In this document: positions 9,208 through 18,619 of the stretch, one piece after another | Numbering within the stretch: position 1 is the stretch's first letter | Layout of the letters: each line of letters begins with the position of its first letter | Assembly: GCA_947456185.1 (NCBI GenBank) | Contig: CANGPW010000005.1 | Location: 1 to 58,897, forward strand | Direction: 5' to 3' | Length of the DNA stretch: 58,897 bases | DNA from: Bacteroidota bacterium | Lineage (GTDB): Bacteria > Bacteroidota > Bacteroidia > UKL13-3 | Made by a program: the position numbers and the translations under genes | The notes under the pieces: generated by a model | What the model was told of the DNA's origin: nothing | Seen by the model: the letters and a program-made list of their open reading frames with translations, nothing else | The model's database searches: none

Positions 9208-9625
9208 TATTTTGTTGGTTTATGGCTGCTGCTAATTGTGTAGCATCAATTAAAAAGTTTGGGAGTAATACCAAAGTTTCTTCTGCAAAGTTTACTCCAT
9301 AATCGTGCGCAGTATTGTTTCTATTGTCTCTGTATTCAAAAAAACGTTCGCATAATTCTGGAGAAATTATACTTCTTAAAACTGCTTGTTTAAATACGTC
9401 TTTATAATACAATTGATCTACTGATTTTGAAGAATGGAAATAAGGTTTTAGTGCTTTACGCAATAATTTTCCGCATTGCTCTAAAATTATTTCAAACTCC
9501 TTTACACTTGCCGAACGATACATATCATAATCAATTTCATCAACATTTGCTTTAAGTAATAAACCATATGCTTTTTCTAAAGTACTTATGCATCTTAACA
9601 AATATGTTGTATCTATTTTGTTCAT
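9191..9625 (-). CDS. hepT: HepT-type HEPN toxin (nucleotidyltransferase-substrate-binding family)
   Basis: 144-aa helical HEPN-domain protein. The RNase motif RX4HXY is present as RNNTAHDY (R102, H107, Y109), the same residues used for RNA cleavage and for AMPylation control in HepT. Followed with a 17-nt overlap by the MNT gene. The two genes lie between 33-bp direct repeats, suggesting the module arrived as a unit. Confidence 0.88.
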   Translation of the reverse strand: MNKIDTTYLLRCISTLEKAYGLLLKANVDEIDYDMYRSASVKEFEIILEQCGKLLRKALKPYFHSSKSVDQLYYKDVFKQAVLRSIISPELCERFFEYRDNRNNTAHDYGVNFAEETLVLLPNFLIDATQLAAAINQQNNDTES

Positions 9626-9753
9626 TGAGTTTATTAGACTTTTTTATAAAAATGTATAGCCTTAATTAATTTTACTTGCTTTAAACAAATTTATTTAATT
9701 AGATTACAAATCCAATATTAAATGATTTGCTGTTATTAATATTGAATTCTATA

Positions 9754-9786
9754 TTACAAATAAAAGCAAATATTTTCAATAGTAAT
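9754..9786 (+). repeat. 33-bp imperfect direct repeat, right copy
   Basis: Matches 8750-8782 at 30 of 33 positions, same orientation. Lies in the 240-nt spacer between hepT and the large outer-membrane protein gene. Confidence 0.6.
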
Positions 9787-9865
9787 CAATCCAATTTATT
9801 GATCTGATCACCAATTTTCCATTAATCATATACAGCTTTAAACTAAAATTCGTTTATTTGCTTTC

Positions 9866-12800
9866 ATGCGAAAGGTTTTGATAATAATTTTTGTTGGAAT
9901 GGCTGTATTGGCAAAAAGCCAGAACAGGCAAAAAACAATTTTATTATTAAGCGATAGTTTATTATTAGACAGTCAAATAATTGTGCATCAATCAGTAATT
10001 GTAAGTAATGGAACTAATGTTTTTCTAGAAAATATTGATTATAGAATCAATTATACTAACCAAACATTCATCAATTTAAAAATACCAAAACCGGTTACTT
10101 TACTTGTAAAATACAGTTCGCCAAATTTTGATTTCAAGAAAATTTATCAAAATAAAAACCCAAAAATAATAGACAAAGAAGGCATTGAAACCAAAAATCC
10201 ATTTTTGTATAATCCCAATGAAACTGATTTTTTAAATGCTGAAAGTGCAAGCAGTGGTTTAAAAATGAATGGGAGTATTTCGCGTGGATTAGGTTTGGGA
10301 AATGCACAAAATGTGGTGGTAAATGCCAATTTAAATTTACAATTGAGCGGAAAAATAAATAACGATATTGATGTATTGGCTGCCATTAGCGATGACAATA
10401 ATCCCATACAACCAGAAGGAAATACGCAGCAGCTGCAAGACTTTGACAAGGTTTTTATTCAATTAAGTAAAAACAAAACCAAAGTAGTAATTGGTGATTT
10501 TGAAATGCGCAAACCAACAGAAAGTTACTTTTTAAATTATAATAAAAAATCGAGAGGTGCGCAGGTACAAACTGCTTTTGATGTTAAAAAATTGTTTTCA
10601 AAATCGAAGGAAAAAGCAGTATTACAAGTTGGCGCAGAAGTAGCCATTAGTCGTGGGCGATTTGCACGAAATACGTTAATAGCGATTGAAGGAAACCAAG
10701 GTCCTTATCGATTAACTGGCGTAAACGGTGAATTGTTTATTATATTAATTTCAGGAACAGAAGCCATTTATTTAGATGGAGTAAAACTAAACAGAGGCGA
10801 ACAAAACGATTATATCATAGATTATAACAGTGGCGAAATTACTTTTACTCCCAAAAGAATTATTACGCAATACAGCAGAATTATAGCTGAATTTCAATAC
10901 GGTGACCGAAATTTTGCAAGAACAGTTTTTACCACCAATGCCCATTATAAAGCTGAAAAATATGCCATCAGGGGAAGTTATTTTACCGAGCAAGACGATA
11001 AAGACCAACCTTTTCAGCAAACATTAAGCGATAACGATAAAAAGATTTTAGCCAATGTTGGCAATAATTTAAAACAAGCGGTTACAAACGGTGCAACTCG
11101 TGTTGCTGGATTTAGCAATACCAAAATTTTATACAGGAAATTAGATACTTTAGGAAATATTGATGTGTATGTTTTTAGCAATAATGGTCAAAATGATTCT
11201 GTGTTTTATGAAGTAAAATTTAGCAATGTTGGGAACAATAATGGTAATTATATTCAATCGGCTTCATCGGCAAATGGACGAGTTTTTCAGTTTATAGCAC
11301 CCATCAATGGTATAAAGCAAGGTAACTTTGAACCTATAATTTTATTAACTGCTCCCAATAAAATGGAAATGCTAAATGTAGGTTTTGATTTGACTAATTT
11401 TAAAAATACAAAAATAACTGTTGAGCTAGCTCAAAGTAATTTGAACAGGAATTTATTTAGCAATATAGACAAGCAAAATGATAAAGGATTTGGAGCAAAA
11501 ATAATTATCAATAACAAAAACAATTTATCAAAAACTTGGCTATGGCAAAATCAATTGAATTACGAATGGGTAGATCAAAATTTTAGGTATGTAGAACGCT
11601 ACAGAAATGTAGAGTTTGATAGACTTTGGAACCGTCAATTAACCAATATTACCAATGCTGATACTGGCTATAATGAGCATATTTTATCGGCTAAAACTAG
11701 CATAGAAAATACGCAAATATTTAATGCTTATTACCAATTTCAAATGTATAATCGCAACCAGAATTATGTGGGTTTGATGAATCAAATTGGAAGTAATTTA
11801 GATTATAAAAATAACCAAATAAATGCGAATGCCGAATATTTAACAATTGATATTAACAACACTGTTTTACAGCAAAGTATTGCTCAAAATCAAACTTATA
11901 AATATAATTTGGGTTATGCTAGAACGCAATTTAAACACCAAACTGGAGTAAATTATTTAGCAGAAAAAAGTAATTTTTTTAAAACAAATGATACTTTATT
12001 AAGCGGAAGTTTTGCTTATAACCAAAGTAATTATTTTTTTCAAAATACCGATACTTTAAAATTAAAATACCGCATAGATTATACCAACAGAAACGATTTT
12101 CAAGCACGTAACACTAATTATTATTTAGCCAGTATCTCACAAAATATAAATGCAACTACTATTTTAAAACAAGACAATGGTAACAGATTGAATTTGAATT
12201 TTACGTTCAGAAATTTTGAAATAAATGATTCCACCATCAAAAATTTAAAACCAGAAAGAACAGTCTTGGCAAGGATTGAATATGATTATGCTTTTATGAA
12301 ACGAATGTTTACCGCCAACACATATTACCAAATAGGAAGTGGCAATGAATTACGTAGAGATTTTAGTTATTTGGAAGTACCAAAAGGGCAAGGTGTTTAT
12401 GTTTGGAAAGATTTTAACACAGACAATATTCAGCAGTTGAATGAGTTTGTAATAGCCAGTTTTATTGACAGAAACATAGCCAATTATATCCGCGTTTATT
12501 TACCAACAAACTCTACCATAAGAACTAATTCAGTTCAATTTAACCAAACTTTAAATATCAATCCCGCCAGTATTTGGTTGAACAAAAAAGGTGTTTTAAA
12601 ATTCATCAGTAAGTTCAATAATCAATCAGGATTAAGGATAGAGCGTAAAATTATTGCCGATAATACTTTTGATTTCATCAATCCTTTTAACAATATTTTT
12701 AACGATACTACTTTGATCAATGTAAATAGTTTGGCAAGAAATACCTTATTTTTTAACCGCAGTAATGCCACGTTTGGCGCTGATTGGAGCATTCAAGACA

Positions 12801-13372
12801 ATCAAAGTAAAGTAATTTTAACCAATGGAATTGACAGCAGACGCAAGTTGGAGAATGGATTAAATACCCGTTGGAATGCCAATGAATTTTGGACCATTAA
12901 CTTGCTTTATAATTTTGGAGAACGCAGTTATTTATCTGAGTTTTTTATACAACAAAATTATAGTTATATTTATACCGAATGGAAACCAAAATTGATTTAT
13001 CAGGCCAATAAAAACTTTAGAACAACATTGAATGCAGGTTATTTTGAAGCCAATAATGCCAAAGAATATGGCAATCAAAAAGGAAAAACAACGGAAATTG
13101 GTTTAGAAATGCGTTATAACTTTACTCAAATTGGTGCCTTAAGTGCAAAGTATAGTTTGTACGAGGTGGAGTTTAATGGCGAGGCTGGCAGCAATTTAGG
13201 TTACGATATGTTGCAAGGATTAACCACTGGCAAAAACCAAGTTTGGAACATTAATTTACAACAACGCATTGGGCAAAATATTCAAATAAACCTTAACTAC
13301 GATGCACGCTCATCGGGTATTAGCGATACCATTTTACATACCGGCAGAATGGAAGCAAGGTATATATTTTAA
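9866..13372 (+). CDS. Very large outer-membrane beta-barrel-like protein of unknown function
   Basis: 1168 aa with an N-terminal signal peptide (MRKVLIIIFVGMAVLAKSQ). A beta-rich N-terminal part contains a block MNGSISRGLGLGNAQNVV and DIDVLAAISDDNNPIQPEGN, and the remainder alternates aromatic and polar residues as in barrel strands, ending in ARYIF with the C-terminal Phe typical of outer-membrane proteins. Reminiscent of large conserved Bacteroidota envelope proteins, but I do not recognise a named family. Monocistronic: preceded by an AT-rich spacer and followed by a terminator hairpin. Confidence 0.85.
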   Translation: MRKVLIIIFVGMAVLAKSQNRQKTILLLSDSLLLDSQIIVHQSVIVSNGTNVFLENIDYRINYTNQTFINLKIPKPVTLLVKYSSPNFDFKKIYQNKNPKIIDKEGIETKNPFLYNPNETDFLNAESASSGLKMNGSISRGLGLGNAQNVVVNANLNLQLSGKINNDIDVLAAISDDNNPIQPEGNTQQLQDFDKVFIQLSKNKTKVVIGDFEMRKPTESYFLNYNKKSRGAQVQTAFDVKKLFSKSKEKAVLQVGAEVAISRGRFARNTLIAIEGNQGPYRLTGVNGELFIILISGTEAIYLDGVKLNRGEQNDYIIDYNSGEITFTPKRIITQYSRIIAEFQYGDRNFARTVFTTNAHYKAEKYAIRGSYFTEQDDKDQPFQQTLSDNDKKILANVGNNLKQAVTNGATRVAGFSNTKILYRKLDTLGNIDVYVFSNNGQNDSVFYEVKFSNVGNNNGNYIQSASSANGRVFQFIAPINGIKQGNFEPIILLTAPNKMEMLNVGFDLTNFKNTKITVELAQSNLNRNLFSNIDKQNDKGFGAKIIINNKNNLSKTWLWQNQLNYEWVDQNFRYVERYRNVEFDRLWNRQLTNITNADTGYNEHILSAKTSIENTQIFNAYYQFQMYNRNQNYVGLMNQIGSNLDYKNNQINANAEYLTIDINNTVLQQSIAQNQTYKYNLGYARTQFKHQTGVNYLAEKSNFFKTNDTLLSGSFAYNQSNYFFQNTDTLKLKYRIDYTNRNDFQARNTNYYLASISQNINATTILKQDNGNRLNLNFTFRNFEINDSTIKNLKPERTVLARIEYDYAFMKRMFTANTYYQIGSGNELRRDFSYLEVPKGQGVYVWKDFNTDNIQQLNEFVIASFIDRNIANYIRVYLPTNSTIRTNSVQFNQTLNINPASIWLNKKGVLKFISKFNNQSGLRIERKIIADNTFDFINPFNNIFNDTTLINVNSLARNTLFFNRSNATFGADWSIQDNQSKVILTNGIDSRRKLENGLNTRWNANEFWTINLLYNFGERSYLSEFFIQQNYSYIYTEWKPKLIYQANKNFRTTLNAGYFEANNAKEYGNQKGKTTEIGLEMRYNFTQIGALSAKYSLYEVEFNGEAGSNLGYDMLQGLTTGKNQVWNINLQQRIGQNIQINLNYDARSSGISDTILHTGRMEARYIF

Positions 13373-13545
13373 GATTGATTGAATTAACCTAGGGTGGACA
13401 TATTTGTTTGCTCGTTAAAAAGAGAAACAAATTTTCAAATAAATATTATTTTTTTAAGTTTATAATAAAATGAATTCGTTTCTAACATTAGCAAAATTTA
13501 TATAATTAAACCAACCCTATTTCAAATAAAACAATTAGTTATAAA

Positions 13546-13575
13546 AAAAGCTACACCATTTACGATGTAGCTTTT
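13546..13575. terminator. Bidirectional terminator hairpin
   Basis: AAAAGCTACA pairs with TGTAGCTTTT around a 10-nt loop; the A and T runs on the two sides suit both the plus-strand outer-membrane gene and the minus-strand TlpA gene. Confidence 0.75.
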
Positions 13576-13577
13576 GT

Positions 13578-15137
13578 TTATTTTTGTCTCTTTAAAAGTC
13601 CAGAACCATCTTTTTCATAATCTTCTATAAAACTTTTTATTTTTTCAGCAGCTATTCGTTTAGCAATTACCTTTTTATTTTTATCAATAATATATAAAAC
13701 AGGAGTGCTATAAACATCATAATATTGGCGGAAATTAGTTTCATTCAATGGATCGTATAAGTTTAGTTTCCAAGGGAATTTTTGTTCTATTAAATATTTT
13801 TTCCACTCTTCTACCGTTTCGGTCATACTTACAGGAAATAAATCAAAATTTAAGGGCAATGTTGGTTTCAATATTTTAGCTCCTTTATTTTTTAAATTGA
13901 TTATGTTGTTTTGTGCAAATATTTCTTTGTTTAAATCTTTATATGCTTCAGCTATTTTAGGCATCTCCTCTTTGCAGTGTCCACATGTTGCGCTCCAAAA
14001 CAATACCAAAGTATACTTTGAATCCATATTATAAAGACTATGATATTGTCCGTTGGTATCCAACATTGTTAAGTTTTTAACTTTAGCACCTATTAAATTA
14101 TGTCTAAGTTTTTCAACCCTATCTTTCATTTTCCAAATTAGTAAACTATCAACCCAATAAGCTTTTCCTTTGGCATAATAATTATCTATCAGATGAACAA
14201 AAACAGCGTCCATTCCCATATATTGAGAAGATTCGTAATAATTGGTTGTCCAAAACAGGCAGAATTTAAAGTTTTCTTTACCTTTTTCCGCTAATTTTAA
14301 AACTTTATCAGCGGTTTCATTTATGCTATCGGGAATTTGTGGAACTACTTTTAACATAAAAGTTTCAAACTTTGGAAAAAAGATTGGTGTTCTTGTAATT
14401 CTATCATCCGAAAAGTCAAAATTATCGAAGTAATGCTGTTTGTAATAATTATACTGAAAATTAGAATCAATAATTTCGCCTTTCTCATTTTTGGGAGCAG
14501 GAGGAACATCTATTTCTTGCATCATTCTAAAAACTTTACTGATTAAAGTGGTGGGATTATTTTCCAAAATAACTTTTCTTTGAGCAGTTAAATCCTTCAT
14601 CAAACTGCGGTAAGTATCCATTAATTTATCTTCTTCGGCAGTATTCTTAGCTTCTTTAGCAGCTTTAATTTTTATTTCTAATTCATTGGCTTGTTTGCCA
14701 ATATTTGCCGAAAACTGATTGTATTTAAAAAATACTTCATTTTCGTATGAACCTTTAACAACCATGTTTTCTATCAATGAATTGGTATCAGTTTCTAAAC
14801 TAAATACTTGTTCAGTTACTATAAAGTCAAACAAAAGCGACTTGTCGGCAGTAGCTATTAAATATACACCACCCTCCAATTTTCCAGGTCCCGAAAAATT
14901 CATTTTACCTTTAGCATCAGCAATTGCGCTGTCTCTCAAATATTGCTTATCACCAAAGTAATAACCAAGGTAAAACATCTTATTTTGAAAACCTTTTATG
15001 GTTACTGTAATTGAATGTCCTGTAATCGATTTTTCTGAATTGTTCTCTAAATTGATTTTAGCTTTACCTTTTTGTGCTAAGGCAATAAAACTTAAACTTG
15101 ATAATAAAATAATGGTCGAAATTTTTAAAATACGCAT
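13578..15137 (-). CDS. TlpA-like thiol:disulfide oxidoreductase with DUF4369/DUF5106-type N-terminus
   Basis: 519-aa exported protein. A signal peptide (MRILKISTIILLSSLSFIALAQ) precedes a beta-rich DUF4369-like domain (about 40-150), a helical middle resembling DUF5106 and a C-terminal thioredoxin fold with active site CGHCKEE (about residue 385) after TLVLFWSAT. Proteins of this architecture work in the Bacteroidota periplasm; the partner is unknown. A second member of the class is at 33546-34916. Confidence 0.88.
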   Translation of the reverse strand: MRILKISTIILLSSLSFIALAQKGKAKINLENNSEKSITGHSITVTIKGFQNKMFYLGYYFGDKQYLRDSAIADAKGKMNFSGPGKLEGGVYLIATADKSLLFDFIVTEQVFSLETDTNSLIENMVVKGSYENEVFFKYNQFSANIGKQANELEIKIKAAKEAKNTAEEDKLMDTYRSLMKDLTAQRKVILENNPTTLISKVFRMMQEIDVPPAPKNEKGEIIDSNFQYNYYKQHYFDNFDFSDDRITRTPIFFPKFETFMLKVVPQIPDSINETADKVLKLAEKGKENFKFCLFWTTNYYESSQYMGMDAVFVHLIDNYYAKGKAYWVDSLLIWKMKDRVEKLRHNLIGAKVKNLTMLDTNGQYHSLYNMDSKYTLVLFWSATCGHCKEEMPKIAEAYKDLNKEIFAQNNIINLKNKGAKILKPTLPLNFDLFPVSMTETVEEWKKYLIEQKFPWKLNLYDPLNETNFRQYYDVYSTPVLYIIDKNKKVIAKRIAAEKIKSFIEDYEKDGSGLLKRQK

Positions 15138-15274
15138 ATGTAATTGTTTTATTTGGCGGTAAAATTAAGAAAAAACTACACTAGAATAAAAAATAAAATA
15201 TGTTTAACAATTTTTTAAGTATAAATTTAAAAAATATATTTGATATAAAATAGCAATCTATATTAATTTAAAGT

Positions 15275-15304
15275 TTGATATAGCGCAAGTGTTTAATAGA
15301 TTTG
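15275..15304 (+). promoter_or_regulatory. Bacteroidota promoter for 3-hydroxyacyl-CoA dehydrogenase gene
   Basis: TTG at 15275-15277, exactly 19 nt, then TAGATTTG at 15297-15304, a full match to TTG-N19-TAnnTTTG. The start codon follows 31 nt downstream. Confidence 0.7.
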
Positions 15305-15335
15305 CCAAAAAAAATTCACTAAATAAAATAATAAA

Positions 15336-16232
15336 ATGAAAAATATTACAGTAATTGGTTCAGGTACAATGGGAAATGGTATAGCACATACTTTTGCTCA
15401 ATTTGGCTACCAAGTAAACTTAATAGATGTAAATGAAGTTGCTTTGCAAAAAGCAATTGCTACCATTGGTAAAAATTTAGACAGACAAGTTACAAAAGGT
15501 TTGATCACTGAAGCCGATAAAACTGCAACTTTAGCTAATATTACAACTTATACTAACTTAAAAGATGCTGCAAGCAATGCAGATTTAGTAATAGAAGCTG
15601 CAAGTGAAAACATGGCTATTAAATTAGATATTTTTAAACAATTGGATGAAATTTGCCCTGCTCATACCATATTAGCGTCTAACACTTCTTCTATTTCTAT
15701 TACAAAAATTGCAAGTGTTACCAAACGCCCAACACATGTTATTGGAATGCATTTTATGAATCCAGTGCCTGTAATGAAATTGGTAGAAATAATTAATGGT
15801 TTTAAAACCAGTGAAGAAGTTACAGAAACAATTTTAACACTTTCAAAAGCAGTAGGAAAAATTCCAGCTTTGGCCAATGATTATGCTGGCTTTATAGCAA
15901 ATAGAATTTTGATGCCAATGATCAATGAAGCCATTTACTGTTTACAACAAGGTGTTGGATCTGTTGAATCCATTGATACCGTCATGAAATTAGGAATGGC
16001 TCACCCAATGGGACCTTTACAACTAGCCGATTTTATAGGTTTAGATGTCTGCCTTGCTATTATGAATGTATTGCAGGAAGGCTTGGGCGATCATCGTTAT
16101 GCTCCATCACCATTATTGGTTAACATGGTAACTGCTGGAAATTTAGGTGTAAAATCGGGTGAAGGATTTTATGTTCACACTGCTGGTAGCAAAGATTTGG
16201 TGGTGAGTTCTCGTTTTAAAAACCATAGATAG
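15336..16232 (+). CDS. 3-hydroxybutyryl-CoA / 3-hydroxyacyl-CoA dehydrogenase
   Basis: NAD-dependent oxidation of 3-hydroxyacyl-CoA. The N-terminal Rossmann motif is GSGTMGNGIAHTFAQFGY, with SNTSSISITKIA and the catalytic-His region GMHFMNPVPVMKLVEII; the C-terminal helical domain shows FIANRILMPMINEA and GMAHPMGPLQLADFIGLD. 298 aa is the usual length of stand-alone Hbd/PaaH-type enzymes. Single gene with its own promoter and terminator. Confidence 0.95.
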   Translation: MKNITVIGSGTMGNGIAHTFAQFGYQVNLIDVNEVALQKAIATIGKNLDRQVTKGLITEADKTATLANITTYTNLKDAASNADLVIEAASENMAIKLDIFKQLDEICPAHTILASNTSSISITKIASVTKRPTHVIGMHFMNPVPVMKLVEIINGFKTSEEVTETILTLSKAVGKIPALANDYAGFIANRILMPMINEAIYCLQQGVGSVESIDTVMKLGMAHPMGPLQLADFIGLDVCLAIMNVLQEGLGDHRYAPSPLLVNMVTAGNLGVKSGEGFYVHTAGSKDLVVSSRFKNHR

Positions 16233-16260
16233 TTTAACTTGCTATATTTTACTATAAATA

Positions 16261-16298
16261 AAAACCTTGTAACTTCATTGTTGCAAGGTTTTTTTTAT
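16261..16298 (+). terminator. Rho-independent terminator
   Basis: AAAACCTTG-t-AAC and GTT-g-CAAGGTTTT pair with a 6-nt loop and are followed by a T8 tract, 29 nt after the dehydrogenase stop codon. Confidence 0.85.
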
Positions 16299-16325
16299 TT
16301 AATCAATTACAATTCTCATCTCTAA

Positions 16326-16371
16326 ATGTAACAATTGTTGCAAAGCATCAATAATAGAAGGCTTAATTTTG
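16326..16371 (+). promoter_or_regulatory. Crp/Fnr-like box plus -7 element (promoter 1 of the sulfur cluster)
   Basis: Box ATGTAAC-AATT-GTTGCAA at 16326-16343 (centre 16334.5) and a perfect TAnnTTTG (TAATTTTG) at 16364-16371. The box centre is 29.5 nt before the first base of the -7 element, placing it near -41 from the likely start, the class II activator position. No TTG -33 element is needed. The same geometry recurs at 18103 and 18558. Confidence 0.65.
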
Positions 16372-16395
16372 TAACATAAAAAATATACAAAACAA

Positions 16396-18093
16396 ATGAA
16401 ATACATAGTTATAGGAGCAGTTGCGGGTGGTGCTAGCACAGCCGCAAGATTACGAAGATTAGACGAACACGCGGAGATTGTGATTTTTGAAAAAGGGGAA
16501 TATATTTCTTACGCTAATTGTGGTTTGCCCTATTATATAGGCAATGTAATAAAGGACAGAAATGCATTGTTTGTACAAACAGCAGCTTCATTTAACCAAC
16601 GATTCAATATTGATGTAAGAACTTTAACTGAAGTATTAGCTATCAATGCTGATACCAAAACTGTTACAGCATTTAACCAAACTACTGGTAAAACTTACAA
16701 TGAAACATACGACAAGTTAGTATTATCGCCTGGTGCAGAACCAATTCGTCCGCCTTTACCCGGTGTAACAAACGAAGGGATTTTTACGCTTAGAAACTTA
16801 GCCGATACTGATTATATTAAGGCTTTTGTAAATCAAAAACAGGTAAAAAAAGCAGTGATTATTGGTGCTGGATTTATTGGATTAGAAATGGCAGAAAATC
16901 TGCATGACTTAGGTTTAGAAGTTACTATTATAGAAATGGGAAACCAAATATTAGCACCTTTAGATTTCCCAATTGCTGCCATTGTTCAGCAACATATAAG
17001 GGAAAAAGGGGTGAATTTATTATTAAGTTCGGCAGTTACTGGTTTTGAAAAACATAACAATCAGCTAAAGGTATTATTGAAATCGGGAGAAGCCCTAGAT
17101 GCCGATGTGGTCATCATGTCAATAGGTGTTAAGCCCGATACGCGTTTGGCTGTTCAAGCAGGAATAAGTTTGGGAGCCGCAAAAGGAATTTGGGTAAATG
17201 AGTTTTTGCAAACTTCCAATCCTGATATATATGCCGTGGGCGATGCAATAGAATTTACAAATCCTATTACCAACCAATCGATGAATACTTATTTGGCTGG
17301 CCCTGCTAATAAACAAGGGCGTATTTGTGCGGATAATATAGTGCTTGGGAACAAAAACAGATATAATGGCGCTATCAATACGGCCATTGTAAAAGTGTTT
17401 GACATGACGGTAGCTACTGCCGGAACGGCATCCAAACATTTAACCAATGCTAATATTGAACACATCGTTTCTACCACGCATAATGGTTCACATGCTGGCT
17501 ACTATCCTGGTGCTAAACAAATGAGTATTCAAATAGCATTTTCACCTATCGATGGTCAATTATTAAGTGCGCAAATAGCTGGATTTGAAGGTGTGGATAA
17601 ACGCATTGACATACTGTCATCGATAATAAAAAGAAAGAGTACTATTCATGAATTAACGGAGTTTGAACATGCTTATGCGCCTCCATTTTCATCGGCAAAG
17701 GATCCTGTAAATATTGCAGCGTTTGTGGCAGAAAACATATTGCTTAAAAAGCATAAAATATATTATTGGAACAATTTAGAAAGCGTTACTGAAACCGATA
17801 TTTTGCTAGATGTAAGAACGCTTTCAGAGTTTGAAGCCGGCCACATTCCAAATGCTTTGAATATTCCCCTAGATTCTATAAGGGAAAGGATAAATGAGTT
17901 GGATAAAAACCAAAAGATTTATATTTATTGCCTTGGCGGACAAAGAGGATATTTGGCGCAGCAAATATTAAAACAACATGGGTTTAACACCGAAAATTTA
18001 TCGGGTGGATACCAACTTTGGAAAAATTGTACCAATGAAATTGCTGAAAGCAATAATTTAGCAATGAAAACAAATCAAATGGCTATTATATAA
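16396..18093 (+). CDS. CoA-disulfide reductase-like flavoprotein with C-terminal rhodanese domain
   Basis: 565-aa two-domain enzyme. The N-terminal FAD-binding motif is IGAVAGGASTAARLRRL, the single redox cysteine sits in SYANCGLPYYIG (C42), and the NAD(P)H site is IIGAGFIGLEMAENL. Residues about 470-555 form a rhodanese domain (DVRTLSEFEAGHIPNALNIPL) with active loop CLGGQR (about C512). Enzymes of this architecture reduce CoA-disulfide, CoA-persulfide or polysulfide with NAD(P)H; the exact substrate here is inferred. First gene of the sulfur-relay cluster. Confidence 0.93.
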   Translation: MKYIVIGAVAGGASTAARLRRLDEHAEIVIFEKGEYISYANCGLPYYIGNVIKDRNALFVQTAASFNQRFNIDVRTLTEVLAINADTKTVTAFNQTTGKTYNETYDKLVLSPGAEPIRPPLPGVTNEGIFTLRNLADTDYIKAFVNQKQVKKAVIIGAGFIGLEMAENLHDLGLEVTIIEMGNQILAPLDFPIAAIVQQHIREKGVNLLLSSAVTGFEKHNNQLKVLLKSGEALDADVVIMSIGVKPDTRLAVQAGISLGAAKGIWVNEFLQTSNPDIYAVGDAIEFTNPITNQSMNTYLAGPANKQGRICADNIVLGNKNRYNGAINTAIVKVFDMTVATAGTASKHLTNANIEHIVSTTHNGSHAGYYPGAKQMSIQIAFSPIDGQLLSAQIAGFEGVDKRIDILSSIIKRKSTIHELTEFEHAYAPPFSSAKDPVNIAAFVAENILLKKHKIYYWNNLESVTETDILLDVRTLSEFEAGHIPNALNIPLDSIRERINELDKNQKIYIYCLGGQRGYLAQQILKQHGFNTENLSGGYQLWKNCTNEIAESNNLAMKTNQMAII

Positions 18094-18102
18094 TAGATAA
18101 TT

Positions 18103-18148
18103 ATGTAACAAATGTGACATAATTATTATTTAAAATAGCATACCATTG
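18103..18148 (+). promoter_or_regulatory. Crp/Fnr-like box plus -7 element (promoter 2 of the sulfur cluster)
   Basis: Box ATGTAAC-AAAT-GTGACAT at 18103-18120, embedded in a longer dyad AATTATGT...ACATAATT (18099-18124); centre 18111.5. The -7 element TACCATTG at 18141-18148 has one mismatch to TAnnTTTG. Distance from centre to -7 start is again 29.5 nt. Confidence 0.65.
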
Positions 18149-18184
18149 TATAGTAAAAAATATTCACTTAAAAAAAATAAAAAA

Positions 18185-18391
18185 ATGAAAGCAAACATGG
18201 GAACCGCTGACAAAGTAGTAAGAATACTTGCAGCCATTTTAATTGGAGTTCTTTATTTTATGGGACAAATTACAGGAACTGTAGCTATTATTTTAATGGC
18301 TGTAGCAGTCATTTTTATTGCTACAAGTTTTATGAGTTTTTGCCCTTTGTACTTGCCATTTGGCATTTCTACCAAGAAAAAAGAAAGCTAA
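18185..18391 (+). CDS. YgaP-like small inner-membrane protein (DUF2892 family)
   Basis: 68 aa from the ATG at 18185 (MKANMGTADKVVRILAAI), chosen over the track start at 18146 because that lies inside the promoter. The conserved N-terminal amphipathic helix NMGTADKVVRILAAI is followed by two membrane helices and CPLYLPFGIST. The DUF2892 domain is often fused to or next to rhodaneses (as in E. coli YgaP), which fits the neighbourhood. Role in sulfide or persulfide handling is an inference. Confidence 0.88.
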   Translation: MKANMGTADKVVRILAAILIGVLYFMGQITGTVAIILMAVAVIFIATSFMSFCPLYLPFGISTKKKES

Positions 18392-18422
18392 GAATTTATC
18401 ATTTTTAAAACCAATCTTATTT

Positions 18423-18465
18423 TATAACAGCTTTACATAAATTGTTGAGCTGTTATATTTTTTTA
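18423..18465 (+). terminator. Rho-independent terminator after the YgaP-like gene
   Basis: TATAACAGCT and AGCTGTTATA are a perfect 10-bp stem around a 15-nt loop, followed by T8. It isolates the YgaP-like gene as its own transcript between promoters 2 and 3. Confidence 0.8.
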
Positions 18466-18557
18466 AATCTAAATCAATCATTTTAAATGAAGGTAAATAC
18501 CACCATGGAAATGTAGAAGTGATAAGATATGTTGGCATAAAATAAATTTATTTCATT

Positions 18558-18603
18558 ATGTAACAAAAGTAACCAAGCAATGAAAAGCTTATTGCTACAT
18601 TTG
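18558..18603 (+). promoter_or_regulatory. Crp/Fnr-like box plus -7 element (promoter 3 of the sulfur cluster)
   Basis: Box ATGTAAC-AAAA-GTAACCA at 18558-18575 (centre 18566.5; right half weaker) and a perfect TACATTTG at 18596-18603. Same 29.5-nt geometry as promoters 1 and 2. The next gene starts at 18620. Confidence 0.65.
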
Positions 18604-18619
18604 TATTAACAATAAAAAC

